A DNA stretch of 23,689 nt from Auxenochlorella pyrenoidosa. Lineage: Eukaryota; Chlorophyta; Trebouxiophyceae; Chlorellales; Chlorellaceae. Under the pieces are notes generated by a model, which was not told the origin of the DNA, ran no database searches, and worked only from the letters and a program-made list of their open reading frames with translations. A program made the translations under genes and the position numbers. The DNA lies in NCBI GenBank assembly GCA_001430745.1, contig KQ482053.1, forward strand, positions 1,215,888 to 1,239,576, read 5' to 3'. Position 1 is the stretch's first letter; each line of letters starts with the position of its first letter. This document shows, piece after piece, positions 1 through 9,646 of the stretch.

Positions 1-2542
1 ATTTAGAGACACCTAGGGGAACGGCCAGCGGCGATCTGCCTCCAGCGTCTGATGGGGGCAGCCTGCCCAGCGCCTGCACACAGCATCGGCGCCCCGCAGC
101 CCTCTAGACAGCGGTTGAGGCCCTGCTGGCCAGGGCGCTGTGGGAGGCCGATGCAGTGTGCAGGCGCAGGGCCGGCTGCCCCCATCAGCGGCTGGGGCCT
201 AGCGAACTGCACATCACCTGGCCAAGCCCTGCAAGCATCCAGTGGAAGCCAACAGCCATGCAGGTCGGGCGTGGCAACAGGTCTCATCCCCAAGGCAGCT
301 CTGGGGCATCGCACCAGCAGGGATGTGAGCAGCTGCGACTTTGTCCACCAGCGGCCCAGGTGCATCACGGTGATGGCGATCTAGGGTGGGGAGTGCAGGC
401 GGGCCGCAGCACTGCCTGTAGGGCTTGCCGCACAAGTGAGGGGCAGGCAGACCCGGCAGTGGGGTCAGGCTGCTGCAGTGCCCGCATGCACTCGCTGACC
501 TGGATGAAGTAGGTGGAGGCGTCCAGGGCGTTCCAGAGGTCCACCCACCCCACGCCATCTGCAGGAGGGCCCGCGAAACACCGGGCATTGTTGGGCCGAG
601 CATCGCCCGGGGAGCCGAGCGTCGAACAAATGCAAGTGTGTTCTGTGAGCAGCCGCTCAGGATGCTGTGGGTGAAAGCAGGCCCAGCCTGATCGCGCCCA
701 GAGCCCAGCCCACATGCGGGGAGGGTGCCCAGCTCGAGCAGCAGGAAGGGCGCCATCCCCACCTGCGGGCGGGGGGGCAGGTAGACACACTGCTTGCGAG
801 CGACCAGGACAATTCTATGCTAGGGGAGGCGTGCACAAAACGCACCGGCGCTGGGCGGGCCTCCACGTTGCTACTTGAAAAGCTTAGCCTTGTCGAGAAG
901 ACCGACCCACCGGCACAGCACCCCAACCCTGCCTCCCAGCCAGCCCCCCACCAGCGCCAGCAGCTCGGCGGCCACCGTGGCCCTGCCGCGCGGAGAGGCC
1001 AGCAGCTGGCGCAGCGACAGCGACAGGTCCTCGTCCTGGAAGGCAATCACAAAGGCGTTGAACGACACCAGCCTGCGGGTGGGGCGCGTGCGGCAAGGGG
1101 CAGAGTGGCTGCCACGAGAGCGCAGACGTACCGGCAGGTAAGAGACCCGGTCGAAGGGGCAAGAGCACACCCCTCCGGCTTGACGTCTTTGTCCTCTGCT
1201 GCCTGCCCTCTCGGCCCCCCACCAGTCCCACTCACCACAGCAGGAACCAGCAGAGCTCCACCATCAGCAGGCGGCGCGCAAAGCAGGCCCACCTGCGGGG
1301 CGGCGCAGCAGGGGAATAAACAGGCGTCAGCGGTCAAGTCTTGACGGAGCGCCGTTGAGCCCTGAGCGCCTGCTCACACGTCATGTGCGCCACCCCAACC
1401 TGGCCCGAGGCCGGTACCAGCCTCTGACAGCAGGGCTGCAGGGCAAGATATTTCTCACTTGAACTGGATGACAGCCTGGGCCGCCGGCAGCGCAAACACC
1501 GCGGACGAGCAGCGCCGCGCCTGGTAGCGCTTGAGCAGCGGCTGCAACAGGCCGCGGTGCTCGGGCGCTGCCGCATCACGGATGGTCACCACGTAAGCCT
1601 CCACTGCATGATGCAGGACAGCACATGCGTGGCTGTCGTGAAGCGCTTTCAGGACCCTTGTAAAAACATCAACCACTGTGCTGGCAGATGAAGGGAAGTG
1701 GTCCAGCCACACCTGCCAGCAAGGCGGGGATGCAGCTCAGACAACAAGCTGCCCGGGTCTCCGCCCCTGGCCATACCCCCCACCCCCCCCACCCCACCCC
1801 AGAACTTCACCTTCAATCTTGTTCGCCCAGCCGCCGCCCTTTTGCGGCTTGCCCCCGCCGACCCTGCGCAGCTGCCTGCGCCACTCCCGCTCCCAGTCGA
1901 TGCGGCGCCGGTCGGAGCCAAAGGTCAGCAGCTGCGTCTCCTCAAAGGCCTGGAACACGACGCAGTCCTGCCGGGGCAGCGGCAGGCCAGGAGGTGGTGC
2001 AGCGTGGGCCCCTGCGGGCTGGGTACATCCACAGGCCCAGCCTGCAAAGCACGCACGCGTTGACACTGGCTGCTCCCTCCACGTGCTTATTGGCCCTGTG
2101 TACCTCTGACCCTGCCATCCCCTGATTTCACCAAGACAAGGCGCCCCGAGACAAGGGGATTGCCTTGCCTGCTCCTCAAACTGTCCCAGCTTTGAGCAGC
2201 CCTTGGCCTGGATGTAGCGCAGCACGCTGGCCTGGTGCTCCGAGAGCAGGCGCGACACATCGCACGACTCAGAAACATCTCGCTCCACCTCCTGGAAGGC
2301 ACGCAGCGGGGTGAAGAAAGCACGTGGCATGAAAGAAGGAAGTAAGCGAGCAAGGGAATGCAAGTAAGCACATCTGGCACGCAAGCGCTGTCGGCAGCTT
2401 GTGGCCACGGCGGCAGCGGCACCCGATGCAGACTCACATCCAGGCTGGGCGCGCTGCCCCAGAGCTCCTGGCTCTCCAGATCACTCAGCAGCGGCTGCGC
2501 TGCGTCTTGCGAAGACTCGGATCCTGCCGGGTGCTCTGCCAT
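1..2542 (-). CDS. TRP-like ion channel (partial; 3' end beyond left edge)
   Basis: Proposed exons: 2542-2438, 2291-2169, 1967-1811, 1712-1459, 1292-1236, 1072-952, 762-714, 558-500, 380-315. Phases agree except at the third/fourth junction, where the donor is ambiguous (1810, or a weaker one near 1803). The family call rests on the transmembrane layout. A basic stretch (AVIQFKWACFARR) leads into a first hydrophobic helix (LLMVELCWFLLWWLVSF), then a second (ELLALVGMAPFLLLELGTL). Next comes the block DLWNALDASTYFIQ followed by IAITVMHL, which resembles the S3 signature of TRP/polycystin-type channels (WN-LLD-Y). The expected role is a cation channel in plasma or organellar membrane. The N-terminal 200 or so residues are acidic then basic, with no ankyrin repeat or WD40 seen. 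The pore and C-terminus lie outside the window. The second intron begins with GC (2168). The start is the first ATG of the first open exon; an upstream non-coding or coding exon cannot be excluded. No named subfamily is claimed. Confidence 0.72.
39..198. repeat. Long imperfect inverted repeat inside a channel-gene intron
   Basis: Bases 51-99 are complementary to 186-138: 43 of 49 positions pair, and the first mismatch comes after 13 pairs. Weaker pairing continues outward to about 39 and 198 (8 of 12). The loop is about 38 nt (100-137). It lies wholly within the intron after the exon ending at 315. Whether it is a small-RNA hairpin, a MITE-like element or a chance relic cannot be told from sequence alone. 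Confidence 0.85.
1776..1800 (-). other. G-quadruplex motif next to a 5' splice site
   Basis: The plus strand has C runs of 6, 8, 4 and 4 separated by single A residues, so the minus strand (the sense strand of the channel gene) has four G runs with one-base loops. The G block starts about 11 nt into the intron whose donor is at 1810. It would be present in the pre-mRNA. Confidence 0.85.
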
Positions 2543-2740
2543 CTGGCACAGGCTCCCTCTCAGCTGCCTCTTTCACGCTGCCTAGATCAGCAAGGGGCAG
2601 ACAAGGCGCTGAACGAAAAGAGGTCCAGTGCCGAGGCACCCCTGTGCTTTCTTCCCGTCAATGCCTGCAGGTGATGAGCGGGCGCTGCCGAGGCTCTCGC
2701 TGGCCCTGGCAGGCGCCTCCAGGTTGTGCGTCCGCCCTGC

Positions 2741-2745
2741 TTACA
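2741..2745 (-). other. Candidate polyadenylation signal TGTAA (metacaspase)
   Basis: TGTAA on the minus strand, 26 nt after the metacaspase stop. TGTAA is the usual chlorophyte polyadenylation signal. The 228 bp between this gene and the channel start at 2542 must hold both the 3' end and the next promoter. Confidence 0.6.
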
Positions 2746-2770
2746 GAACTGAACTGAATACAACGGCTCA

Positions 2771-5700
2771 TCAGAGCGCGAAGGGGAACGCCATGTCGAA
2801 GGCATAGTTGGCACTCAGCACTGGCTCCTGCCCGCGGTAGCCGCCCCCCGACATCATGGAGCCGCCCAGCAGCATGCCCATCAGGCCGCCGCTGCTGGAA
2901 GGCGCCTGCGCGGCGGGGCCCACTGCGCAGCAAAGGAGACGCACAGGCAGGGGACATCTGGAGTCGTGCGAGTGACGAGAGCACGGACACGGCAACAGCA
3001 TTCCAAGCTGCTGCAGGGGTCTTACAGGGCAGACACTTGCACACACTTGCTGCCACCGCTGCATGCCTGCACGCCCATCCACTACCCTGCCCATGCTCAC
3101 TCCGCTCCTGTAGGGTATTGTGCATCGCAATCAACAGCTCGCCATACCTGCAGACAGGCAGCGGATGAGGCACCAAAAGGGTTGCAACAGCGCGTGGCAA
3201 GGCATGCTGGCACGTTTCCTGCCATGCTTGTGCGTGACACCGACACTGACACCGCCCCCAGCTCTCACGTCAGCTTGGTGCCACGCCGCTCGATGGCCTG
3301 GATGAAGCAGAAGGTGGCAGCGCCCGTGGACGCATTCCCTGCAGGCTCGAAGAGTGGGCAGGCAGGCCGTGAGCCAGCCGGCACCCCGCCTAGGCAGCCC
3401 CTGCTCAAGCCATTGCAAGCGTGGCCCCAACCCGTCACACACCTGCCAATGCCTGCGTGTCTGCTGCAGTTTGCGAGTCCTTGGACGCACCAAACTGCAC
3501 TGCGAAGCCGCCGGCGGTGCCCTGCACAAGGCGCAACATATGCGGGCTCAGTAGTTCCGTGATGGAAGCGCAGGGGTGCATGTGCTCAAGGCGACCAATC
3601 TGCTGCCTGCTTGCATCCCGGCCAAGCCTAGCAAAACCCATTTCGCTACCGGGGTGCAACCAGCCCTCTCTGCTTGCTGTCCAAGCTCAGCACCTCCCCT
3701 CCTGCTCACCTTGTGGGAGCGGGTGTAGTGGTAGGACGACTCCCACTGCGCGTAGCCGCCCCGCACGTGCGCCTGGAAGGGCAGGTCCATGACCGAGCCA
3801 GAGTGGCAGGCATCGATGATGGCGTGCAGCTTGACACCCTGCGGCATGCGCAGGCAGGGGGAGCAGGCCTCGGGTGGCGGACGAGCGCTTCAGCGGCTGA
3901 CCACAGCGCGGACACAGGGCGCATGCCGCAAGAACACTGTTTGAGCACCGGCATTCCCGTCCCGTGCTGCCTCCCCTGCCGCTGCAGCCTCTGCCCACCC
4001 ACCGTGGGCAGCGGGTTGATCAGCACCCGGTTGAGCTCGTCATCCACAATCTCGCCGGCCTGCAGGGCAGGGCGCAACCGGGGTGTGTGACAGCCTGCGC
4101 AATCAGTACCAGCTCAGCGCCTGCTGAGCAGACATGTCCGACAGGGCGTGCAAACATGGCAAGTGGAAAGCGCCGGGAAAGTGCCGGGAGGGAAGGCCCT
4201 CCCTGCCTGACATCAGAGCGAGCAGCGCTGCCAGCCTTCCAGGACCCAGGCCTCGCCAACTGACAGAAAGGCGCTGTTGATGGCAGGCTGGCGGGCAAGC
4301 AGACAATGCGGGGCAGAGCCGGCATGCCCTCACATGCTTGAAGTCCATGGGGCACAGCGTTTCGTTCATGCCGTCGGTTTCTTCGCCGCTGTAGTCGCGC
4401 TGCTGGCTGCCATGGCCTGCGCTGGGCAGCGTGCATCGAGCCGAGCGCCCTCGGGTGGTGGGTGGGTGGCCACGTCCAGGGCCAGGCTCCTGACTGGCGA
4501 CAGGCACGCGCGCCCATGCAAGCCTCACGGACAGCTGTGCCCTGCCTGGTGCACAGCCACCAGCCCCCCCTGCCTGCCTGACCCACCGCTGTAGTGGAAG
4601 ACCAGCGAGTCCCCCGGCTTGAGGTCCATGAGCAGCCAGCGGAAGCCCTGCAGCAGCAGCAGCAGCAGGCCGCAGTAGAGAAGAGAATCCAGGGTTCGCG
4701 CGTGGATGCAGGCATCTCAGCAATGTGCGCCCACTTGCGAGGTCAGGTGAGGCGCTTCGGGTCTGCCTTGTGAGTGGGGGCTGCTACAGGCAGGTGGCGT
4801 GGAGGGCTGGGCTGCTCGCCAGCCTGTGCGGGCGCACCCCGCCCCACCCCGCCACCCTCGCCTGGAACATGTTTGCCCTGGTTGGACGGCGCAGCGGGTC
4901 GGGGCAGTCGTCGGTCATCATCAGGATGTTCTCCTGCTTGAAGCCAAACTGCAAGATGGGACGAGCAGACAGGAAAGGTGCCAGGCCAGGGATCGGGCAT
5001 CCAACAAGGCTTCTCCGGGATGGCTGGCTGGCAGGAAGTGAGGGGCGGCTCGCGCTGGCGCAGGCGCCAACCCGGCTGTGCTCTCTTGCATCCTGCCCCC
5101 GGCCCAGCCGTGCCTTGGTCTTCAGCAGGTAGTCCATGCACTTGGCATCGTTGATGCACCCACGAAGTTGCGCAGAGGTACCGCTGCAGGGGGGGTGCCG
5201 AGGGCGGGTGGGAGCAAGCCAGGGGTTTATAGAGGCAGAGGGTAGCATGCAGGCAGACAAAGTAAGCCGTGCCGTGCTGAACGCTCCCGACTGCCCCAGT
5301 GGCAGCTCTGCAGCCAGCCACAGCAGCTGCGGCTGGGCTCACAAGTAGTTGATGCCCACAATGAAGGCCTTCTTCCGGCCGCCACTCGTGGCGGCTGGTG
5401 GCATGCCTGGCGGCACAGAGACCCTGCAGCTCGGGCGTGGGGTGGGCAAGCCGGGCTGGATACTGCCGCAGGTTGCAACATGTCGGCACAACTTACACAG
5501 TTAAAAGCCCAACACGGGATTCAGCCCGCAGCTTAGACCTGGCAGGATCATGCAGGGGCAAGGCTTGTTGGGTACGCCAGGCCGCCTGGGGCCCACCGTT
5601 GGGGCTGCTGCTGAGGCGCCGCTGGGTAGGGCGCCGCTGCTGCGCCATAAGGGTTGCCGGCAGGGGCAGGATAGGGAGCATGGTGCACTTGCGGGTAGGC

Positions 5701-6442
5701 AGAGGAGGGGGGCGGCTGCGCTGCCGAGCCCCCAACAGGTGGGTAGCCTGCAACAGCAGCAGAACAGGCCGGTCAGGGGATGGCAGCAGTTGGGCAACAA
5801 GAGACAGAGGCAGGCCTCTGCGCGCTGGCCAGTGCAAGCCGCTGTGCAGCTGCCCTCGGGCGCGCCACCCTTCACACACACACGCATGCAGTACCTCCAC
5901 CTGCCTGGGTACTGCGGCTGCTGGGCACCCGGCGGCGGACCCGTCAGCGGCGGCGGCGGGTAGCCGGGGCCCCCGCCATACGGGTAGCCCGGGTAGGAGC
6001 CGCCCGGCGGCTGCCACATGCGGGGGATGGTGTGCGCCTCCTCCGCCGTCAGCGGTTTCTCCAGAAAGAAAGTCCCCGGGTATCCCAGCGGTGGCTTGCC
6101 TTCCCCGCCACTGCCGTCACCATCCTCACTGCTGCCTGCTGCGCCAGCGGTGCTGCCCCCATCGTCGCTGCCGGAAGCGTCGCCAGCAGTGCTGCCCTCA
6201 GGGCCTGCCCCCGAAGCCGACGCTGCTGCTGCCTCTGCAGCCAGCCGATGCTCCTCCACTTGCTGCTGGTGGTGCACCTCTATCGCCTCGACAGCCCCCA
6301 TCAGGTCTGACACCGGAAACTTGGTGCTCAGCGGCACCTGGGGCGGGACTGGCGGGTCCGTGTTTGCGCCAGGCGCAGCTGCTTGCTGCTCTGCCGCATT
6401 TGGCAGCCCACCGTCCGGGCCGGCAGCATGTGGCGTTGTCAT
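2771..6442 (-). CDS. MCA1: Type I metacaspase
   Basis: Thirteen exons: 6442-5905, 5747-5576, 5423-5343, 5183-5114, 4948-4862, 4647-4587, 4416-4334, 4059-4003, 3838-3710, 3521-3443, 3338-3269, 3147-3101, 2922-2771. They join to 541 residues. A metacaspase is a caspase-fold cysteine protease cutting after Arg/Lys, usually Ca2+-dependent, linked to stress responses and cell death. The catalytic fold begins at KKAFIVGINYFGTSAQLRGC (about 255-275). The catalytic His is in HYSGHGSQQ (about residue 338) and the Cys in IIDACHSGS (about 394). GTAGGF, TFCFIQAIERRGT and the C-terminal FDMAFPFAL match the p10 part of type I enzymes, without the long type II linker. The prodomain (1-240) is acidic/Ala-rich, then a GYPPxG/PYP-rich stretch; no LSD1 zinc finger was seen. 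An in-frame upstream ATG at 6616 could add 58 residues. Introns starting at 5904, 5113 and probably 4861 have GC donors. Family assignment is certain; exact start is not. Confidence 0.95.
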
Positions 6443-6791
6443 TGGTGACTCTTCCTGCTGAACCTGGCCAGGATATGTGGGTGCGGATTGGAGGGTGTGG
6501 GTGGCGGCATCAGCGAGCAGGAACGCTTCCGCGGCAGTGGCAGGGCGGTGGCGGGCTGGAACCGCAACGCACTGCCGTGGGCTATGCTCGTGGGTGCACG
6601 TCACTCGGATCGACATTTCCTGGATGCTCCCACAAGCAGTGAGCGCTAGAGTTAGGCGAGGACGCGATCTCTTTTGCAAGCTTGGGGCTCCTCAGCTCAA
6701 AACGTGCCTTGGAATGCCTCGATCGATACGGCGATCCTCGGTACTCGGAGCGAGAGTGTCCACAGCGCAGCGTGTTCTTGCCGACCGGGCA

Positions 6792-6809
6792 CTCCTGCGC
6801 GAGCAGGAG
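6792..6809. repeat. Perfect 7-bp hairpin with GCGA loop
   Basis: CTCCTGC and GCAGGAG flank the tetraloop GCGA, a GNRA-type loop if transcribed on the plus strand. It lies in the intergenic region upstream of the metacaspase. Function is unknown and chance is possible in GC-rich DNA. Confidence 0.6.
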
Positions 6810-6901
6810 GGCCTCGCCCCTTTCAGTAGGTCCTGGGCGTGCTTACAACCACTGAAAAGACGTTGCAAGCCAGCTATTTCGTGCTCCCTCAAGCCACTGA
6901 T

Positions 6902-6929
6902 GCGCTGGCGCCAGCGCCCGGGCGCGCCC
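6902..6929. repeat. Two adjacent GC-rich palindromes
   Basis: GCGCTGGCGCCAGCGC (6902-6917) is a perfect 16-nt palindrome. Two bases later GGGCGCGCCC (6920-6929) is a perfect 10-nt palindrome. They are between genes, about 340 nt past the stop of the cysteine-rich gene and 460 nt upstream of the metacaspase ATG. Confidence 0.75.
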
Positions 6930-6993
6930 ATCAAGCAAGCTCTGTGCAGACCTGTGGCTATTCCTCGCACGACCTTGCTGCACTGTTGGCCTC

Positions 6994-6998
6994 TTACA
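6994..6998 (-). other. Candidate polyadenylation signal TGTAA (cysteine-rich gene)
   Basis: TGTAA on the minus strand, about 270 nt after the stop at 7269. It is the nearest such signal; another is at 6847-6843. The implied 3' UTR is long but not unusual for a chlorophyte. Confidence 0.45.
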
Positions 6999-7268
6999 AC
7001 TCAAGTGCTTTGGAAAATCCAGCTGGTGGCACAAAAATGTGGGCAAAATGTGGCGGCGAGCGATTGGAGGGCCGGGGGGGACAAAAATCGCAGAAAACAG
7101 GAAGGATGGTGAGTTGGGGGGGGTGTGTGTATCGGTCATGGTGGGGAGGCGGGTCAGGGAAGAATCACGAGAAGGCTAGCTATCAGCGAACATCCGAGTG
7201 GCCGTCGAGCAGGCGCAGGCAAGGGTGACACAGTGCTCGACACAGTGATCATGCTGTGCCGCTCCGCC

Positions 7269-9156
7269 TCAGCGCCGGTCTGGCTTGTCCACGCATGTGT
7301 AGCTGCACCCGTTGCAGTAGCTGGACACGCACGTCTGCCAGGGCTTGCAGTCGTTGTTGAGGCAGGGGTCTACGAAGCAGGGCGTCGGCGAGTCGCACTT
7401 GCCATCGTCCACGCAGCGGTAGTCGCACCCGCCGTGGCAGTACTGCACGGGGATTGAGGTGCAGGCGGCACAGCGGCATCAGCCACAACAAGCGTTGCAA
7501 ATCCAGTTGCAAGGGAAGCACGGGCAAGCAATGCGCAGGCCTTGCATGCCGGCGACGGGCAAGGCAGCATGGAGGCTGGCCTCCCGCCCTGCCACGCACG
7601 TCTGCCTCGCAGCGGGTGCCGGCAGGGCAGATGTCCTTGTTGGTGTCACAGGGGTTGACCAAGCACTGCACAGGCTTGGGGCATGGGCTGCAAGGGGGAC
7701 AGCGGCGGGAGGGCCAAGAGGTGAGGGACTGGGGTGATGGAGCATGGAAAGTGCCGCCTGGCTGTGTAAACCGTGGGCCGTGGGATCTCTGTGCCCTGGG
7801 CCCACCGACAGTCCCTGCCTTCCCACAGCACAGCTGTGTGCGCAACCGGCATGGCGCACTCACTTCGGCTTCTCGGGGATGCACTTGGCCGTGCACGAGC
7901 AGGGCACGTTGGCGCATGTGGTGCCCTTGGGGCAGAGGGTCACGGCACAGGGCGCCACAAAGCACATCGGGGTGACACGGCAGGGCCTGCGCCAGCGGGC
8001 AAAGAGGCGCCAGGCTTGGTACCGGGCCCCGGCGGACCCCGGCGCGTGACTCTCCCTCCAAAGAGTGGCCACGAGCCGGCAAAGAGCAGCCTGAACAGCA
8101 TGTGCTGAAGCTTGCTTGCACATGCAACCCATGCTGCAGTGGCCGCCGCTACCGGGTACAACCCCTTATTGGCGCAGCGCCCTCTCGTATCTCGTCGCTG
8201 CACCAGCCCACATGCGGGCCCACGCCCGTGCCTCACTTGTTGGTGCAGCCCTTGGCGACCGGGCGGTACCCATCCTCGATGCGGCACTCGCACTTGGTGC
8301 CCAGGTAGTCAAGGCGGAAGCCGTCGTCGGCCCGACACTCCAGGCACTTGCCAGAGGTGTTGCAGGAGGCCCAGCCCTTGGAGAAGGGGCAGCGCAGGCA
8401 CTGCCTGCAGGGAGTGCGGTAGGGGGGCGGGGCCGGCAGGTCCAGGGGGCTTGCACCTTGCGCCATTCCAGGGCTCCTGCATTCCCTGGCCACCAGCGCG
8501 GCGCGTACCGCAAGTACGCCCTCCCCCTGCGCCCCTGCCGCTCGCCTGCATTTGCCATCGGGAGTCTTCACCACAGGCCACTTGGGGTTGCGTTCGGCAT
8601 CGTACACGTAGGGGGCACAGGTCTTGCAGCGCGTGGACGACCCGGCCTCGCACTCCAGGCAGCGAGCAACGCGGCACTGCGGAGGGCGGGCCAGGAGGTG
8701 GGGCGGGGATGCGGACGCGTGAGCTTTGAGCAGCAGGAGGCATGCTGACAAGATATGAAAGCCTTAACAGCTGCCGCTCATATCAAAAGCAAACCCAAGC
8801 AGCGCACACAAACCGAACAAGCAGCATGCTCAAGTCCAGGGCACGGCAGCTGCAGTAGCACCAGTGCACTTGTGTGGCTGCGCTGGCGAGCACCGTTGTG
8901 GGCCCTGGCCAGGCATGCGCAGCGCTTGCAGGCAAGCCCATGTTCACCTTGCGCGCTCCTGCAAGACTTGGAGGGGGCAGATGGTGTAAGCGACAACAGG
9001 GCACGGGGAAAGCGGCCAACGCGGGGCGGAGCGGTTCCCGAGAGCGCATCCGGCGATTGCAGCTCTTCCGTCCTTCTTACCGATAGCGAACTGTGGCAGC
9101 AGGCACGCCACCAAGAGCAGCAGGCCTGCGGCGGCACGGTGCTGCCTCGAGCTCAT
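7269..9156 (-). CDS. Secreted cysteine-rich repeat protein, unknown function
   Basis: Exons 9156-9081, 8958-8948, 8676-8546, 8404-8237, 7986-7864, 7687-7600, 7442-7269 join in phase to 256 residues. The first exon encodes an evident signal peptide (Arg near the start, then GLLLLVACLLPQFAIG), so the product should enter the secretory pathway. The mature part is almost all cysteine pairs. Residues about 30-125 have CxxC-type spacing (CLECEAG, CKTCAPY, CLRCPFSKG, CLECRADDGF, CECRIEDGY) like furin/growth-factor-receptor Cys-rich or EGF-like modules. Residues about 130-256 hold three related units of 33-37 residues beginning MCFVAPC, QCLVNPC and PCFVDPC. Each runs roughly C-[FL]-V-x-PC, then C-x4-TC/RC and three more Cys, suggesting disulfide-bonded repeats. 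No transmembrane segment was seen, so a cell-wall or extracellular protein is inferred. The fourth intron base pair set includes a GC donor at 8545. The 11-nt second exon is inferred from phase. No named family is claimed. Confidence 0.8.
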
Positions 9157-9185
9157 AGTTCGCTCTCCGGTGCCGCTTTGTGGAC

Positions 9186-9195
9186 AAATAATATA
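9186..9195 (-). promoter_or_regulatory. TATA-like element upstream of the cysteine-rich gene
   Basis: TATATTATTT on the minus strand, about 30 nt upstream of the ATG at 9156. In this GC-rich setting it stands out, but its closeness to the ATG would leave almost no 5' leader, so it may not be the working TATA box. Confidence 0.3.
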
Positions 9196-9646
9196 GGTTC
9201 AGGTTCGTAGCAAATCAATGAGCGACTGCGAGCGCGGTAGCGGCAAGGAGCATCTCTGTCTGGCATGCCGCCGCCAAGGTGGCGCCGCACGGGGCAAGCA
9301 AACGAGTGGTGAGGAGATCTGCATTCGCAATGCACGTTGTGCAGATACCTGACTACACAGGTGCACCTAGATGATATAACAGCCCCTCCGGCGTGCCAGA
9401 TCTGCGGCAAGAAGTGGTGGATGGGCAGCTCCGCCGCTGGGTGCATAGCGCGTGCATGGCCCCGCCCGTCCTCACAGGGTGCTCCGCAATCGTTGGCTGC
9501 ATGGATGCAACGGAATGAGCTTGTCCGATATCTTGTGAGCAAGCTGCCTGACGGCCCTTCTTCCGAGCATGTGCGCACAATATGACTAGTACGAAGGAGA
9601 TCTGCATGGCAGCATGAGATCACTTTCTTGAACGTGTATTCAAAGC

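Larger units (their letters stand above)
6443..7268. other. Intergenic: metacaspase promoter and 3' flank of the cysteine-rich gene
   Basis: No exon with coding character was found on either strand. Bases 6443-6616 could encode an N-terminal extension of the metacaspase if its start is the ATG at 6616. The rest is less GC-rich than the genes, with G-runs around 7071-7078 and 7116-7123. It holds a short hairpin (6792-6809) and two adjacent palindromes (6902-6929). No tRNA or other RNA gene was recognised. Confidence 0.6.

Noticed and set aside
871..951. Stop codon after LLDKAKLFK as the end of a separate gene
   Set aside because: Reading to that stop gives no channel homology; splicing out 951-763 joins LLAL to VGMAPFLLLELG in phase and continues the membrane layout.
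5398..6642. 414-codon open frame on the plus strand
   Set aside because: It is antisense to the metacaspase prodomain exons; GC-rich, low-complexity coding DNA leaves long open shadows. Its composition (Cys/Arg/Pro-rich) matches no family.
6690..6970. Possible tRNA or other structured RNA in the GC-rich intergenic hairpins
   Set aside because: No T-loop consensus, no cloverleaf and no anticodon stem could be built around the short stems.
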